Positions 23,255-35,310 of a stretch of DNA of 64,000 nucleotides are shown piece after piece (the first letter of the stretch is position 1; each line of letters begins with the position of its first letter). The notes beneath the pieces were generated by a model, which worked only from the letters and a program-made list of their open reading frames with translations, had not been told where the DNA came from and did no database searches. A program made the position numbers and the translations under genes. This DNA is from Cristatella mucedo (taxonomy: Eukaryota; Bryozoa; Phylactolaemata; Cristatellidae): contig WPIO01000019.1 in assembly GCA_009760855.2 (NCBI GenBank), forward strand, positions 372,001-436,000. The letters are read 5' to 3'.

Positions 23255-24055
23255 TTGGTAATAATGATAATAATAATAATGTACTTGATAAAGCTCCCTC
23301 AGAGAACTTAATCTCTTTCTAGGAGCTTTACATTTGCTGCAAAGGGAAATGCAATTGAATGGTAATGGTAAGTAAAATCATGCTTGAAAAACAAACAAAA
23401 TGAATAACATGGTTAAAGGTGACATGCACAGGGTCAGCATGCAAATGTGGTTAGTGGCAGCTTGCACAGTGTCAGCACCCATAAGCACGTGAAGGACGAA
23501 TCACAGGGACCCACTAAATGCTGTCCTAAACAGGTGTGTTTTTAAGTTCCTTTTAATTGCGGTCATGTCAGGGGATGTTCTGACGCAGGTCGGGAGGGAG
23601 CTCCAGGCTTTGGGAGCATACGAACTAAATGCACGGTCTCCAAAGGATTTAAGGTTTGTACGAGGTACTTCTAGACTGTTGGATTCCGAAAAGCGGGTGG
23701 TACGATGCTTGGCCTGATGGGGGGAGTATGTCGGAGAGATAGGTTGGAGCCATAGAATAAAGGGACCTAAAAGTGAGCGACAAAATCTTGAAGTCAATCC
23801 GTTGCTTGATTGGTAGCCAGTGCAGGTCGGCGAAAAGTAAAGTAATGTGGCAACTGCAACGCTCACGACAGACAAGCCTACCTGCAGAGTTTTTCACCAG
23901 CTGCAATCGCTTGATCGCACATACTGGTAGGCCAGTAAGCAGTGAGTTGCAGAACTCGAGACGACATGTCACGAATGCATGGACCAACATAGCTGTGGTA
24001 TCCTTATCTTAACAAGCCCGAATTAAGCAATGTTATGAAGCTGAAAATAGCATGC
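23255..24055 (-). mobile_element. L2 copy with near-open ORF2 end
   Basis: On the minus strand, after SRLEFCNSLLTGLPVCAIKR, QLVKNSAGRLVCRERCSC and LFADLHWLPIKQRIDFKILS, the frame runs to APTYLSDILPPSGQ. It resumes in a second frame with VPRTNLKSFGDRAFSSYAPK and FKRNLKTHLFRTAFS-like residues, so one frameshift separates them. The 3' tail is the AAT-triplet run at 23262-23282. It is absent from unit A. Confidence 0.8.
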
Positions 24056-26064
24056 TACTTACTTTCATCCGTAATCGTCCAAACCTACGGTTTTGACATA
24101 TCTTTGGTTGCGCAGGCTAACACTAGTGGCTGCCAAATGATTTTTAACAAGCCAAAGAGCTCTTGACGCCTTTTAGGAAACTGCAAAGCATAGCATCCAA
24201 GTGATTTTAAAGGCTTTGAGGATTTATGGTCAGTGAATATCATGTTATCTGCCGACTGATCAGGCATTTTACTCGAGGATTTTCTCATGTCTTGACTCAG
24301 ATGAACTGTTCTAAGAACAGCAGCAAAATCTGTCCAAAAATCTGTGCTAAACGTCTTATGTATTAGTAAAACCGTTGTAAGCGTTTGAGCAGCAAATACG
24401 CTGTTTTCAGAAAACAGTCATTTAACATAAAAAGTTGATCGAGAATAAGAGCAGATAAAAGAGACACACATAAGCCTGAATGGTGAAGGGAATGGCAGGG
24501 ACATCATAAAGCCTTACTTTACATCAGCATCGATGCGAAAAAATCTAGGATTCCTGGCTGTATTTCAATGGCCTTTAACCATTAGTTATAAATCACTCTA
24601 TTTTAGGTAGCAGCAGGTAATACATGTAGCTGAAAAGTAGTGTAAACATCTCATTTCTTTGCTAGTGAACCTAAAATAATTCTTTTCTTAGCACATGTCA
24701 TATTAAATGCTCATCTTGCTCGGGTAGTCCGGCGTCACCTGAAGCCTATCTCACTTTAGATAAATACCAATAGTTCAGTCCGTGTGCTTTGAACATATTA
24801 GTAACTTGTGAGCTATATCATCACTTCCGATTGACCTCTCATTAGCCATTGAATTTGGATAGAATTGCTAATGCATTTTTGGCTCAAAAGTCGCTAGAAG
24901 ACGATATTTTTAGTTGGGCATGCGTTTACAATAAAAAAGCAAAAAATACTTAGCAAAGGCAAATGGATATGATCCTGACAATGGTGGGTTTTTCCAGAGG
25001 GTTTTTCGATATGTCAAGTTTAAAGGGCACGCTTTGTCTTTTCAGACTGGCACAAACAGACTTTACGTTTCTGTCTACATGCATATCTTTTTCGCTGAAC
25101 CTCACAAATGTGGCAATTATGATTACCTTCAGGTAAAAGCTTATTCAGTTATTTTTTTCTAGTTCTGTTACAGCAGTGAGAAGCAGTCAGTCCAGACTTG
25201 ACTTATTTTTCTGATTTTCGTCTCTAAACCTAATGTTATTTGGACACGTTATTAAATAAATGTATCTCACCCGGCGTTGGCATGAAATTTGTACCATGGA
25301 AAGAAAAGCTAGTCGATCGCAAAAAAATTCCCAAATAAGGGAGTATTGAGTTTGTTAAAAGTAATTTTTCAGCTTTTCTTTCGATAATCAGCCGGTCGTA
25401 CAATTGATGCATGCAAACTCTTCAAGTAGCAATTTCAGAAACTCACTATGGCAGATTGTCTACAGATTTACTCCCATCCCTAGTGAATAGTAAATCAGGC
25501 TAATTTACACAGAGACCGTTTTCGCGAAGCACGGCCACACTGCTCAACGTGAAAGCCCCTCGGTATCGTCGACCTCTCGGCCTCAGCCTCTACTTTGATG
25601 GTGCTTCTCTTGGTGAAAAACCTCAGCCCAACGTCATAAGTACTGCTGCATCCGACGATAATGTCATTTGAATTGTACACCGACTTTTACATGAAGAGTC
25701 GTAATAGACAAGTCTATCACAAGTTGGCGTTTGAGTAAAAACTTAAAACCTATTATGTAAACAGATTTATTTATGACTTTCGACCTGGCTTGCAGATAAG
25801 AACAAAGTGGGCCTAGTGCTGGCTCTTTTGGCGAAAGTCTGCCGGCCGGCGAATGGATTTCCTGAATGAGCATTAGCAGACATGAGAACGTAAAAGGCCT
25901 TCCTTAATTGACTGCTTTGCTAATCTTTTTATACTTGCGATACCCTGCACACTTACTCGCATTACTAGGTTTCCGGTGCATTATCTGGCATCAGGTGAAT
26001 AATATTGCATACGGCTCTGCTGCAACCTCAATTAGTGAAGGTTGAGCTGCGTAGTTGTACGTAC

Positions 26065-26357
26065 CTGAACAGTCGGTTGTTAATTGTAAAGCTTCCGCAT
26101 CACTTTTAGTTTCGTCCTGCTGAAGGTTAAATTTTGTTTTCGCAATCACGTTATCATGGTACAATGTTTCCGGCTTTAGGCGGCTGAATTCACAGAAGCA
26201 AACTGAAGTGATTAGATGCTGTGATGGCGTTCGGTTAGTTTTCATTTCATATAGTGAAACCTCATATGAGAAGTTGCTCTATGAGCCTCAGTCCAGCACG
26301 CTTTAAATGATGAGTTCGTGACTTTAGTGACGAATAGCTTCTTAACCCTGTCAGGAG
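26065..26357 (-). pseudogene. FN3 exon B-p with 7-nt deletion
   Basis: This is the paralogue of A-p, with acceptor TCGATAG and donor TTCAG|GTACGT intact. The start (APDRVKKLFVTKVTNSSFKA, Trp in CWTE) aligns with A-p, but the segment after the conserved TGGACT is 7 nt shorter than in A-p. The frame shifts there and soon meets TGA. The downstream half, in the other frame, retains SVCFCEFSRLKPETLYHD and ends LTTDCSG, matching A-p. Length is 293 nt, exactly 300 minus 7, which supports a single small deletion. Confidence 0.77.
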
Positions 26358-26926
26358 CTATCGAGAAAACGCATAGAGCTATGATAATAAGCCTTAAAAA
26401 CAACCTCTGAAGTATGTGCATATGGGTCTAAAAGATTTGCTGTACCTTGGACAGCTAAAGGGGTGGCTGAGAACATGTCAATAATAGCAATTCTGGGGTA
26501 GGGCTTGCCTGGCGATACTTAAGACGGCAGAAAGAGGCAGCAGCACTGATGGTGACAGCAAGATCACTCTACCCTTTCGCAAGGAATGCTCAAGAGCATT
26601 AAGCATATTACTATATATTTCTAATTTATAATTTTCTAAAGCTAATAGCCCAAGAGACAGCTGATGGTAAATCCAAATTAGCTTATGGTTGCAGTTTTGT
26701 CTATCTGATGTGGAGGCTGCTGGGTTACATCATCAGCTGGGTTAACAATTGAGTAAAGTCTAAGCCAGTCGTAGCTGCTACAAGTGAGCGACCTGGCCGA
26801 TGATGGTTGTACTTTACTAGCCACATGTAGAGAATGAACCTGCCAAATTGAGGAATCATTCAGGCATAGTGCTACTCACGATATTTTTACCATTTTGCCT
26901 ATTCGTTGATGGTAGCTCATTTTGAC

Positions 26927-27030
26927 ATAATAATAATATAAATAATAATGTACTTGATAAAGCGCCCTTAGAAACCTTAATCTCTCTCTTGGCGCTTTAC
27001 ATTTGCTGCAAAGGAAAATGCAATTGAGAC
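26927..27030 (-). mobile_element. L2 3' tail fragment at end of unit B
   Basis: TAATAATAATATAAATAATA is followed by ACTTGATAAAGCGCCCTTAG and TTTACATTTGCTGCAAAGGA, the L2 3' end in minus orientation. It begins where the A/B similarity ends. Confidence 0.7.
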
Positions 27031-27779
27031 ATTTGACTGTGGGAGATCAATAAACGTATTCGGTTGGATACAAATCGATTTTGAAAATGAACAGAAGTTA
27101 AATTTTTAATTGCGACTTCCTTCAGTGCTGATACTGCAAAAGCCTGACCCGACGACCCAAAGGCGACAACCAAGACAAGAACTCGGACACACTGCTCGGT
27201 AGCTGCCTCTCATGATGCGAGCAAACTCGGCACATTGTAAATGACCTGTGAAAATTGCATGCAGTAAATTAGTTGCACATTTAATATATTTCGTTCAAAG
27301 CAATGGCTGAGGCAACACAGTAGAGAGTGAGAGGGGAAGAGAATGTATTCGGTTGGAATTTTGCTTCCGATCACAGCTTTTCCGGTACTGATGGCACACT
27401 TTCATTAGAAAGTTAAACATTCTACTATAAGTGACCATTTGGTATTTTCGAGTTTGATGGCTAGGCTATTTGAATTCAAGACTTGAACTATTCGGATACA
27501 TGATCTTGGTTCATGGGATATTTTCTTATATGAGGCTCTGGGAGCTCTTTATTCCTGAGACCTTCACATCGTCGTCCAGGTTTATCCAAGCCAATTGTTA
27601 CCATATAAGATACGGTACTGTTTGTCAACATTTTTCAAAGCATGATTTCGGCTGATGATGACGATAGGAATAATTATTTCTAAAGAAATATGTCTGACAT
27701 GCAAAAGCTCCGAAACATTTTAAATTTCAATAAGAATCAGGAAGCGAAACCAGATTTAGGATTTGGATTGCCAATCGCT

Positions 27780-28290
27780 CACAAGGAACCTGGTACAATC
27801 TAGCCAGTTTGAACCATTTTTCACTGTCCGGCACAGGCTTCTTAAAAAGCAGAGAATAGACATCAAGGTTTTGTCACGTATTTTATATGTCTCTTCATTC
27901 TCTTGCTCCAGCCTATCTATCTGAACTCTTTAGCAGTAAGGCTAAGCAAGGTATCACCCGCTCCTCTGATTCAAGTGGTTTAGCTGCACCAAGAACCAAA
28001 CTCAAGTTCTTCGGAGCTGGTGCATTTAGTTTGTATGGTCCCAAAGCATTCAACTCATTTCCGACTGACGCGACAACACGCCTTGAGTTAAGGCTTAGTA
28101 AGAGGTTAACAACGCACCTGTTCCTCACAGCAATGGCTGGATCCATGTGAGTTTTCTTTTCGTGCTTATTCGCATAGGGCGTTATTGCTATCTGTATTGA
28201 CATCATTCCATTACAGCACTTGTAACGTGCTGAAAGTCAGATTTAGTTCTTTGCGGGCACTGCACAGATATCTCATTACTTTTACTGTTA
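27780..28290 (+). mobile_element. L2 ORF2 end in E1
   Basis: The plus frame 27887-28150 reads MSLHSLAPAYLSELFSSKAK, later LAAPRTKLKFFGAGAFSLYG and RLTTHLFLTAMAG, the L2 C-terminus. It is a distinct, more diverged subfamily from the 23-kb copy. The same relic is at 30.9-31.4 kb in E2, so insertion predates that duplication. Confidence 0.65.
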
Positions 28291-28299
28291 ATACTAGTT

Positions 28300-30380
28300 T
28301 CCTCAAGAAGCAATGAAAGAGGACATCCATTACGTATCATCTAAATATTGTAACACACCAGATTTGCTAATTTAAGATGCTTGGGCCATTCGGAACCACA
28401 GGGTACGTTAACCAGGTAGTTAACAGTGAAATATCTTTAGACCATGGCTTATTGAAATGGTGATAACAGCGCTTTCTCAAAAAAGCATTTACCCGAAATT
28501 TAATGAACCACGCAAAGAGACAGGCCTTTATGACATAGCTAAGCACAGTCTTATTTCGGCTTATTAAGTGGCTTAATTTATTTTGCCCTTTTATTGTCGC
28601 TTGTCTAGAGAATGTCTTGAACTATTGCAGAGAAAGTTCGATTGACAACAGTAAAAGATAAAAACTAAATATTATGAATAATTGAGTGATGTTATATTGG
28701 CACGGCAGGCTATTTATTGCTGCAGACGGCCAAAAGTTGGCCTACTACAATCGCGAAAAAGATGTGCTACTACATTTCCTCATACCGAACTTAAGGTCGT
28801 TGTCGTTCGAACTAAATCGCGCTTCCACGATTTCACTCTAACTCCACCAATAGCTCGGCTTTTTTCTGAGGTAATCTAATACTTCTAGTGCATGTGAGTT
28901 ACCATAACGAATGATTATAAATAAAAAAAATTGCATATGTTTGATCTTGGATTTTCCAGATGATGAAGTTTAAAGAGGAAGGAATGAAACGTATCTTTAT
29001 CATCAATTGAGAATGAGAGAGTTGCTGAGATCTAGGACAGAATCGCTTCAACCAGACCTTATTTCAAAAGTACCTAGGCTAATTTAATCTCACTTTTAAG
29101 AAACTATGGATTTACAGGAATCGGCCATTCAGTTAAGCAAACAGTAATGCCAAGTAGGAAGTCATGTAAGGCAGGTGCCAGTACGTTATCGAAATCGTTA
29201 TTAGTTGTAGGTTATTAGAGAACAGTTCTAATAATGAAGTGGATAGACAAAAAATCATTCGATAAACGGGTAGATAACTGCATCAAAAGTTGCTTCGGGA
29301 AAGATACTGATTCCAGCTCTATTCAAGCAGTCTCATACCTTTGGAATGAAAAACTCAAAGCCACCTATGCATATTTGGGTTAAGATGATAAAGGAAGATA
29401 CTAAAAGTTATAACACTAAAACGTTGATTGTAGAACACCGTAAGAGAACTTGATCTATATCTGGGCACTTTAAAACTTCTGGCACGAACAGTTACTAAGG
29501 CTGAGTGTTATGCCTATAATCAAACACGCAAGATGAAAAAGTATCATGATATGACTAGAATACAAGAGCAAACATAAAGATACTCATGACCACAGGTTCG
29601 ATGCCCATAGTACTAGTACATAGCCAGATAATATATAAATAGGCGGGAAAGGCAAAACAGCATATACAACTACGTGTTTAACTGGCAGAAGAGAAAGTTA
29701 ATCTGAGAAGTTGCCTTTCAACCATGACTCAAAGAAGGTAGCTAGATCATAGCAATGTGTGACCTTACTCGTACGATAACTTCACCATTTTGGGGCGTGC
29801 GAACCATTCACCAGCAGATTTAAATTTAGTACAAAGAATGTTGGGATGATTTATTATTAGGAGAAATGTGCACCTGTTTATGTCTAGAAATAGCTAACAA
29901 AACCGTCCAAGGTTTGAAATAACTAAAGGGAGGCAGGTAATTGTTTCGACAACGAGCCGTATTGTGCATGCTTATTTGAAGGAATATTACTAGCACAAAG
30001 ATACCTCTGATAGAGGATTTATGGAGGCAACCAATGGTGGAACTGCCGAGCTAAATATTTAACGTCTGGTGTGGCGCAGACGAACTCGCGAATCCTTCGC
30101 ATTCCTCCATTAATTGTGGCCACCATTAACTTCTTTAGCATAGGGTAACAACTGCAGATATTTTTTGGATTGCTATCACGTGACCAAGGCTAGAATCTGT
30201 TGAGGCTTAACTGGTTTTTCGCTACTCCTATCTTTAGAGTCGGGCAATCTAGCTTAGAGAGCACAAAAGATATATAGTGCCTACAGCACCCATAGCAAGA
30301 ATCCTGTAAACTGTAGAGGCTAGTATTTAAGAATTCTCCAATGACAACTCAACCATTGAAAAGCTAGTTTCATTCGAGTT
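28300..30380. other. Intron stretch, no gene seen
   Basis: Apart from E1/E2 similarity (28.3-29.85 kb) I see no coding or RNA feature. Confidence 0.4.
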
Positions 30381-30909
30381 AAGATACTGCAAAAGCCTGA
30401 CAAGTAGACCTAATGAAAAGAACCAAGACAAGAACTCAGGCAAACTGCTCTGTAGCGTCCTCTAATGATGCTGGCAGACCGGGCACGTTGTGGATAACCT
30501 TTGAAAATGACGTTTAGCAAATTAGGTGCACATTGTGTAGGTTTCTTTTCAGCAATGGCCGAGGCAACACAGTAGAGAGTAAGAGTTGGAGAAAATGTGT
30601 TCGGTTTAAAGAGTTTGCTTCTGATCATGGCTTTGCCAGTACTGATGGCAAATGTACGTTACTGAGCTAGACATTCAACCGAAAGTGCCCGTTTGGTATT
30701 TTTGAGTGTGGTGGCTAGGCAATTCAAATTTAAGAAATGAACTGTTAAAATATATGACCATAGTCCATCGGATGTTTTAACGAGTTGACTCTGCTTGCAG
30801 CTCCTTTTCAAAGACGTTCACATAGTCGTCTTTATCGTTTTATCCTTACTAAGAATTAAAGCACACTAGTAAGACACTGTTTGTAAACTTTCCCGGATTT
30901 CATTTGTTA

Positions 30910-31420
30910 ATCATACACAAGGAACTTGGTACAATCCAGCCAATTCAAACCGCTTTTCAATACCCTGCACGGGCTTCTTATAAATCAGAGAATCGACTTC
31001 AACATTTTGTCATTTATTTTATGCGTTTCTTCATTCTCCTGTTACAACCTACGTTTCAGAACTATCTACCAGTCAGGCTAGGCGCAGTATCACCAGCTCC
31101 TCTGATTCAAGTGATTTAGTTGTGATTCGAGCCAAATTCAAGTTCTTTGAAGATGGTGCATTCAACTCATTTCCAACCGACGTGAAAACACGCTTTGACT
31201 ATAGGTTCAATAAGAGGCTAAAAGCACACCTGTTCCTCATAGCATTGGCCGGAATCATGGGAATTTGTTATGTGTGCTCATGCACATAGGGCGTTATTAC
31301 TATCCTTATTGACATCCTTCCATTACAGCATGGGTAACGTGCCAAAGTTCAGAATTAGTCCTTTGAGGGCGCTGCGCAAGTATCCTATTACTTTTACTCT
31401 CAGCACTAGCTTTCGCAAGA
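30910..31420 (+). mobile_element. L2 ORF2 end in E2
   Basis: Paralogue of the 27.8-28.3 kb relic by duplication, more broken. GAATCGACTTCAACATTTTG and ATCACCAGCTCCTCTGATTC match E1. Confidence 0.6.
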
Positions 31421-32549
31421 AGCAACGAGAGAGGAGATCTATCACCTATCACCTAAATATTCTAATAGCACAATTCTCATGATGGTATGATAAGTTATAC
31501 ATCAGGCACTCGACGAAAAATGCAGTCCAGGATGGAGCCGAATAAAATCTTGGACATCTCAAAAGTATTAGCATGCCATTTTGTGAGATAACTTTGACAA
31601 ACAGACAAATAAAAGTAAAAAACTATGTAATGAACCCAAAACAAAAGCAATTTAATCATTAATTATTGCATTGCATACTTCCAAAGTTGGACTCCAAAGT
31701 CTAGTTCCACAGATATTACAGATTCAACTTACGAGCTCATCACGATTTATCCTTTTCTGCAGGACTACACTATCCGGTAGAGCCGTGGTGTTTAGGACTG
31801 CACATATCTGATGATAAGAACAAAATACGGCCAATTTTTGTGGTGGCTTTTTTGTGATTTGTCTAATATATAGCTGCGCACGCAAAGCACAACAGAATAT
31901 AAAACTACATGTTTTACGATCCAAAGAGAGAGCTGGACTAAAAAGTTGCCTCCTCAGCCACGACTCAAAGAATGATAGATGTATCGCTGCAAGCTGGGAC
32001 CTTAATCATAGGGTAAAATTCAGCGACAGATTAAAATTTAGTGCAAGGAACATTGAGATGACCAGATGCTAAGTAGTAGATGACGCGATTGCTGGAAGTT
32101 CTCACTTGTAGACTATAGGGCTACAGAGTGAAGTGATCTGTAAGCCAGATTGGAGTTAGTGAAAGCGTTTCCTTGCTTGAAATGCACCCATTTATGCTCA
32201 AAAAGAAGAGGGAAATGTCAGTTGATCGTTTAAAATAATTGACGAAATGAAAGGAGAAGCAGGCAAAAATTAATTGGTTAAATAATCTCATAGGTAATTT
32301 GAAGACAACAATTTCAGTTACGGAAGAAGCGACTAAGGAATGGGCAGAAACAAATCGTACTTGAAGACGAATGGTGTGTACCAGTGTAAACTAAGTACGC
32401 TTTTCTAAACTTCATATCGGGGTATTTATATGCAATACTAAAGAGATGATGGAAGATTAGGCTGCAATAAATGCGATACGATAAATATAAAAAAGGTCGG
32501 TCAATGTACGTCTGCGTGGCATTTTCTTTGAGCTCTACATTGAAGAGAT

Positions 32550-32574
32550 GCACACACACACACACACACACACA
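32550..32574. repeat. (CA)n microsatellite
   Basis: A pure CA dinucleotide run of about 25 bp. Confidence 0.95.
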
Positions 32575-32734
32575 TACTGTACAGACTACGCATTAATAGA
32601 CGGTAAGGTAATCTACGTAGCACAAGTAGCCTCCATAGCACATGCGGAAATCACATTGAACAAGACAATCTCCAGTAAACTCACTGAACGTGTATCTTAA
32701 AAATATGATTTGCACTATACTTTTAAAAACTCAC

Positions 32735-33011
32735 TTGTGACGAAGACTGTAGTTCTTGGAGAACCAATTACGACACTCCCAGAAGAATTTATAGTCTCCA
32801 GAGTCACAGTTATATTGTAAACGGTGTTGGGTGCCAAGTTCTTTAGCTCTGTGGTAGTCAACAATTGAGGCACTGTTATTCTGTTCCATGTAGACGGTGA
32901 CGAATATTCAACATAGTAATGTTGAGGATTTCCGCATACATTTTTAGGTCTTTCGTTTCATAGAGTTGTTAGTTTGGTTGATTTGACGAATGGATGAAAC
33001 TGCATTAGATC
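32735..33011 (-). pseudogene. FN3 exon C-q with 8-nt deletion
   Basis: The exon runs from acceptor TTTTCAG to donor ACAA|GTGAGT. The first part reads SNAVSSIRQINQTNNSMKRK in phase 1. The rest, PKNVCGNPQHYYVEYSS through LAPNTVYNITVTLE to TTVFVT, is in another frame. Length is 277 nt against 285 in A-q and B-q, so 8 nt are missing. The gap falls where D-q carries its tryptophan codon, just before the PKNVC turn, so the deletion removed the core Trp and shifted the frame. Read in the downstream frame, a TGA occurs at 32958-32960. This module cannot be made as written unless the exon is skipped; being phase 1-1, skipping keeps the gene in frame. Confidence 0.75.
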
Positions 33012-33969
33012 CTGAAAATTGGAAATTCAATCTTTGAAACTTTGCAGAGCTAAATAATTTATAGGATAAACTACATAAATTAGGCCAGAACTTAACATGC
33101 AATTTGCTTTTACTCTTCCGCCTAAAATTGAATAGGAATACGCTACAATTCAGTTGCTGAAAGTTGTAGACTTTCCTTTGATGCTGGGCAAGTGTGACAT
33201 GCCTTTTTTGCCTGAGCAGAATACTGCAACTTCAAGGTAGTAAGAAACATTGAGCACAGAACCTGAGACTGCTAAGACATTTTCAAAGCTTATCTGTCAC
33301 GCCTATCTCGTGAATGTGTTTAAATTTACGTTAATTGAAAGTATAACCCTTGTTGTATGTGTGCCTGCAACCTCTCAGTCTTGGTGCCGTTTACTTTTCA
33401 CTAAACTGTCAACTCCAATCACTGACGATGTATACACACCTGATCATTAGCAGATCTCTGTCTCTATGCAGCATGTATGCAGTGGTAAACTGGATCGCAG
33501 CAAACTAAAATTCAGTGGTGGTAGTAAAGCCAACCTATTAATTATGGGTATGACGAGTGATTGTCATAAACTGGAAAATCCGGCTCTCTAAATCGGCTTA
33601 AGCAGAACGTTTCTTGTAGCCGCTGTACAGAATCGGTCAACCATATTCAAAAATGATATTTCATTAGAGGAGCACATTAGCTCCAAAGTCAAGTCTAATA
33701 ACTTAAAACTCCGTGATATTTTAAAAATTAGGGTTTGCTTTGATCAAGACACATCAGCCAAGCTTCTCCACACTTGTGTGTGACTCACTATTCGTGTTTA
33801 TCTCCTTTTTCATGCAATAAGACGAGTAATCTCGCTGCAAACCTTTACACATAGGCCTATTTGTCCCTAATGTCGTGACTACCAGGTTAGGCTACTAACC
33901 ATCATTGGCTGGCTTTGACCTGCATAGCGATTTCAAAATTTGTTTAATGATTTAATTCATTATTATAGC

Positions 33970-35310
33970 GACCTAAGATAGCCATGATAGACGCAGCAAT
34001 CCAACGTTTCTCGGTCGACAGAATTGAGCGGGATCAATAGTCTTGGCTGGGCGAAAGGCTGAAGTAGGGTGTCGAGTACGGCCGCCTCCTGCGGAGCAGC
34101 CAATCAACGGCCTAGCGGACGAAGCAGTGCTCGCGGATCCCACACCTCCAATGGTGGTTCGCACCAGCCCGATCCGATTTGCTTCTCCAACCGGTGCTCT
34201 GAGCCTAAACCGAATGAACAATTCGCAAGCAGTCCATCAAATGCTTGTCGTGCGTAACCGCGCATTCCGTGGAGTGGGCTGGAAGGCTTAGGAAGGGAGT
34301 TCTCACATTTGAAGTCCTGACGAAGCAAAGCGTGGCGGCCTAACCCAGAGTACAGCCAGTAAGCTGTCAGTTGAATTCAAATAGGCGGGGACGGTGGTAA
34401 TTAACCTGTAAATTTCTTGAATGCCGCTGTTTACTGACAATAGGTAAGCGATAGCCAAGCCGGAGGCCAATTAAACTCAGAAGTGTGTGCATTATTCTCA
34501 GTTCTACCGTACTTCGCTGCGGGGGCCGGTTAGGGCTTCAGCTGCGAAAAGGCAAGTCAGCAGTGAGGAGGTGCACCCGCATCCACCACCGAGAACGCTT
34601 ACATGAGCCCCACTGCCCCGGAAGCCATCGCAGGGAGATTTACCAAGACTTTCAACACAGAACTACGTAGTTGATAGACCTGCTCGCGAGTGCTTGGCGT
34701 TTGGTGACGTCGGCGAGCCATTTCAAGAGGCTTCTTGTTTACTTTTAAGGATGTTTTAATTAATCATCTATTCAGAGGAGTCGCGGCTTTCAACAGGGTT
34801 ATCAAGGCGGACAGAGAGGCGCTCCTTCAACATCTGTGCTCAGGGTCGGTGAATGTTAGTAGATAATTCCAAAGAACCCGACTAGCGGCACGCCTTCGGC
34901 GCGAGGCTGCACGTTCGTCCATTGACGAGCCGGGTCCGAATTCATTAGCACGTATCGAAAGCGACGCTTACTTTCTGCCCGTTGTCGGCGCTCGGAGCTT
35001 TAGGTTCTAGTAGAATGGGGAATGAGGAGCTCGTAGTTTGTGGAGGTTTCGATGAGCATTTACGGGACTCGAAGAGAAGGCCTCGACCCCGGTGCCGAAC
35101 CCCTAAAGGTCAACGTTTAGCTCTCAAAGCCAAAATTTCGGCTACGGCCTCGGCTGCAGCTCCTCTTGAACCATCTGAGAAGGGGCAAGTCCCGGCGGCA
35201 GAGCCACCTGATGCTAGTTGAATGCATAGTTTTCACTTTACTCGTCGAGTCCAGGTATACGTGTCCCAGTACCTGGGACGTAAAGACCTAACCCTGGGCC
35301 AAGACTGGGG
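33970..35310. other. GC-rich unexplained block
   Basis: This 1.3-kb block is visibly richer in G+C and CpG than everything around it. The plus strand has several open runs, including FRGVAAFNRVIKADREALLQ (about 34765-34825) continuing to HLCSGSVN, and a frame at 34043-34291 beginning MAGRKAEVGCRVRPPPAEQP. The minus strand is also open at 33973-34221. No domain family is recognised. It accounts for most of the extra length of unit C over unit D, so it is probably an insertion. No terminal inverted repeat or target duplication could be fixed by eye. It could be an unknown transposon, a retrocopy or a transferred fragment. Confidence 0.5.

Larger units (their letters stand above)
21150..26925. 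repeat. Duplication unit B (contains B-q and B-p)
   Basis: Right copy of the pair, collinear with unit A and offset by roughly 6.3-7.4 kb depending on later insertions. B-specific is an L2 copy at 23255-24055. Both B exons are damaged, by an acceptor loss and a 7-nt deletion. The 24.06-25.98 kb part is intron aligning with 18.2-19.6 kb and shows no supported gene. Confidence 0.75.
27130..32075. repeat. 3.25-kb tandem pair E1/E2 in the intron
   Basis: E1 (about 27.13-29.85 kb) and E2 (about 30.39-32.08 kb) are collinear. Shared landmarks are GCAAAAGCCTGAC, AACCAAGACAAGAACTC, an L2 C-terminal piece, the CCTAAATATT segment after it, and the block around TTGCCTTTCAACCATGACTC or TTGCCTCCTCAGCCACGACT. 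No FN3 exon lies in either copy. The pair sits between exons C-q and B-p. Confidence 0.6.

Noticed and set aside
33970-35310. rRNA gene fragment, suggested by high G+C
   Set aside because: No conserved 18S or 28S segment was recognised on either strand.
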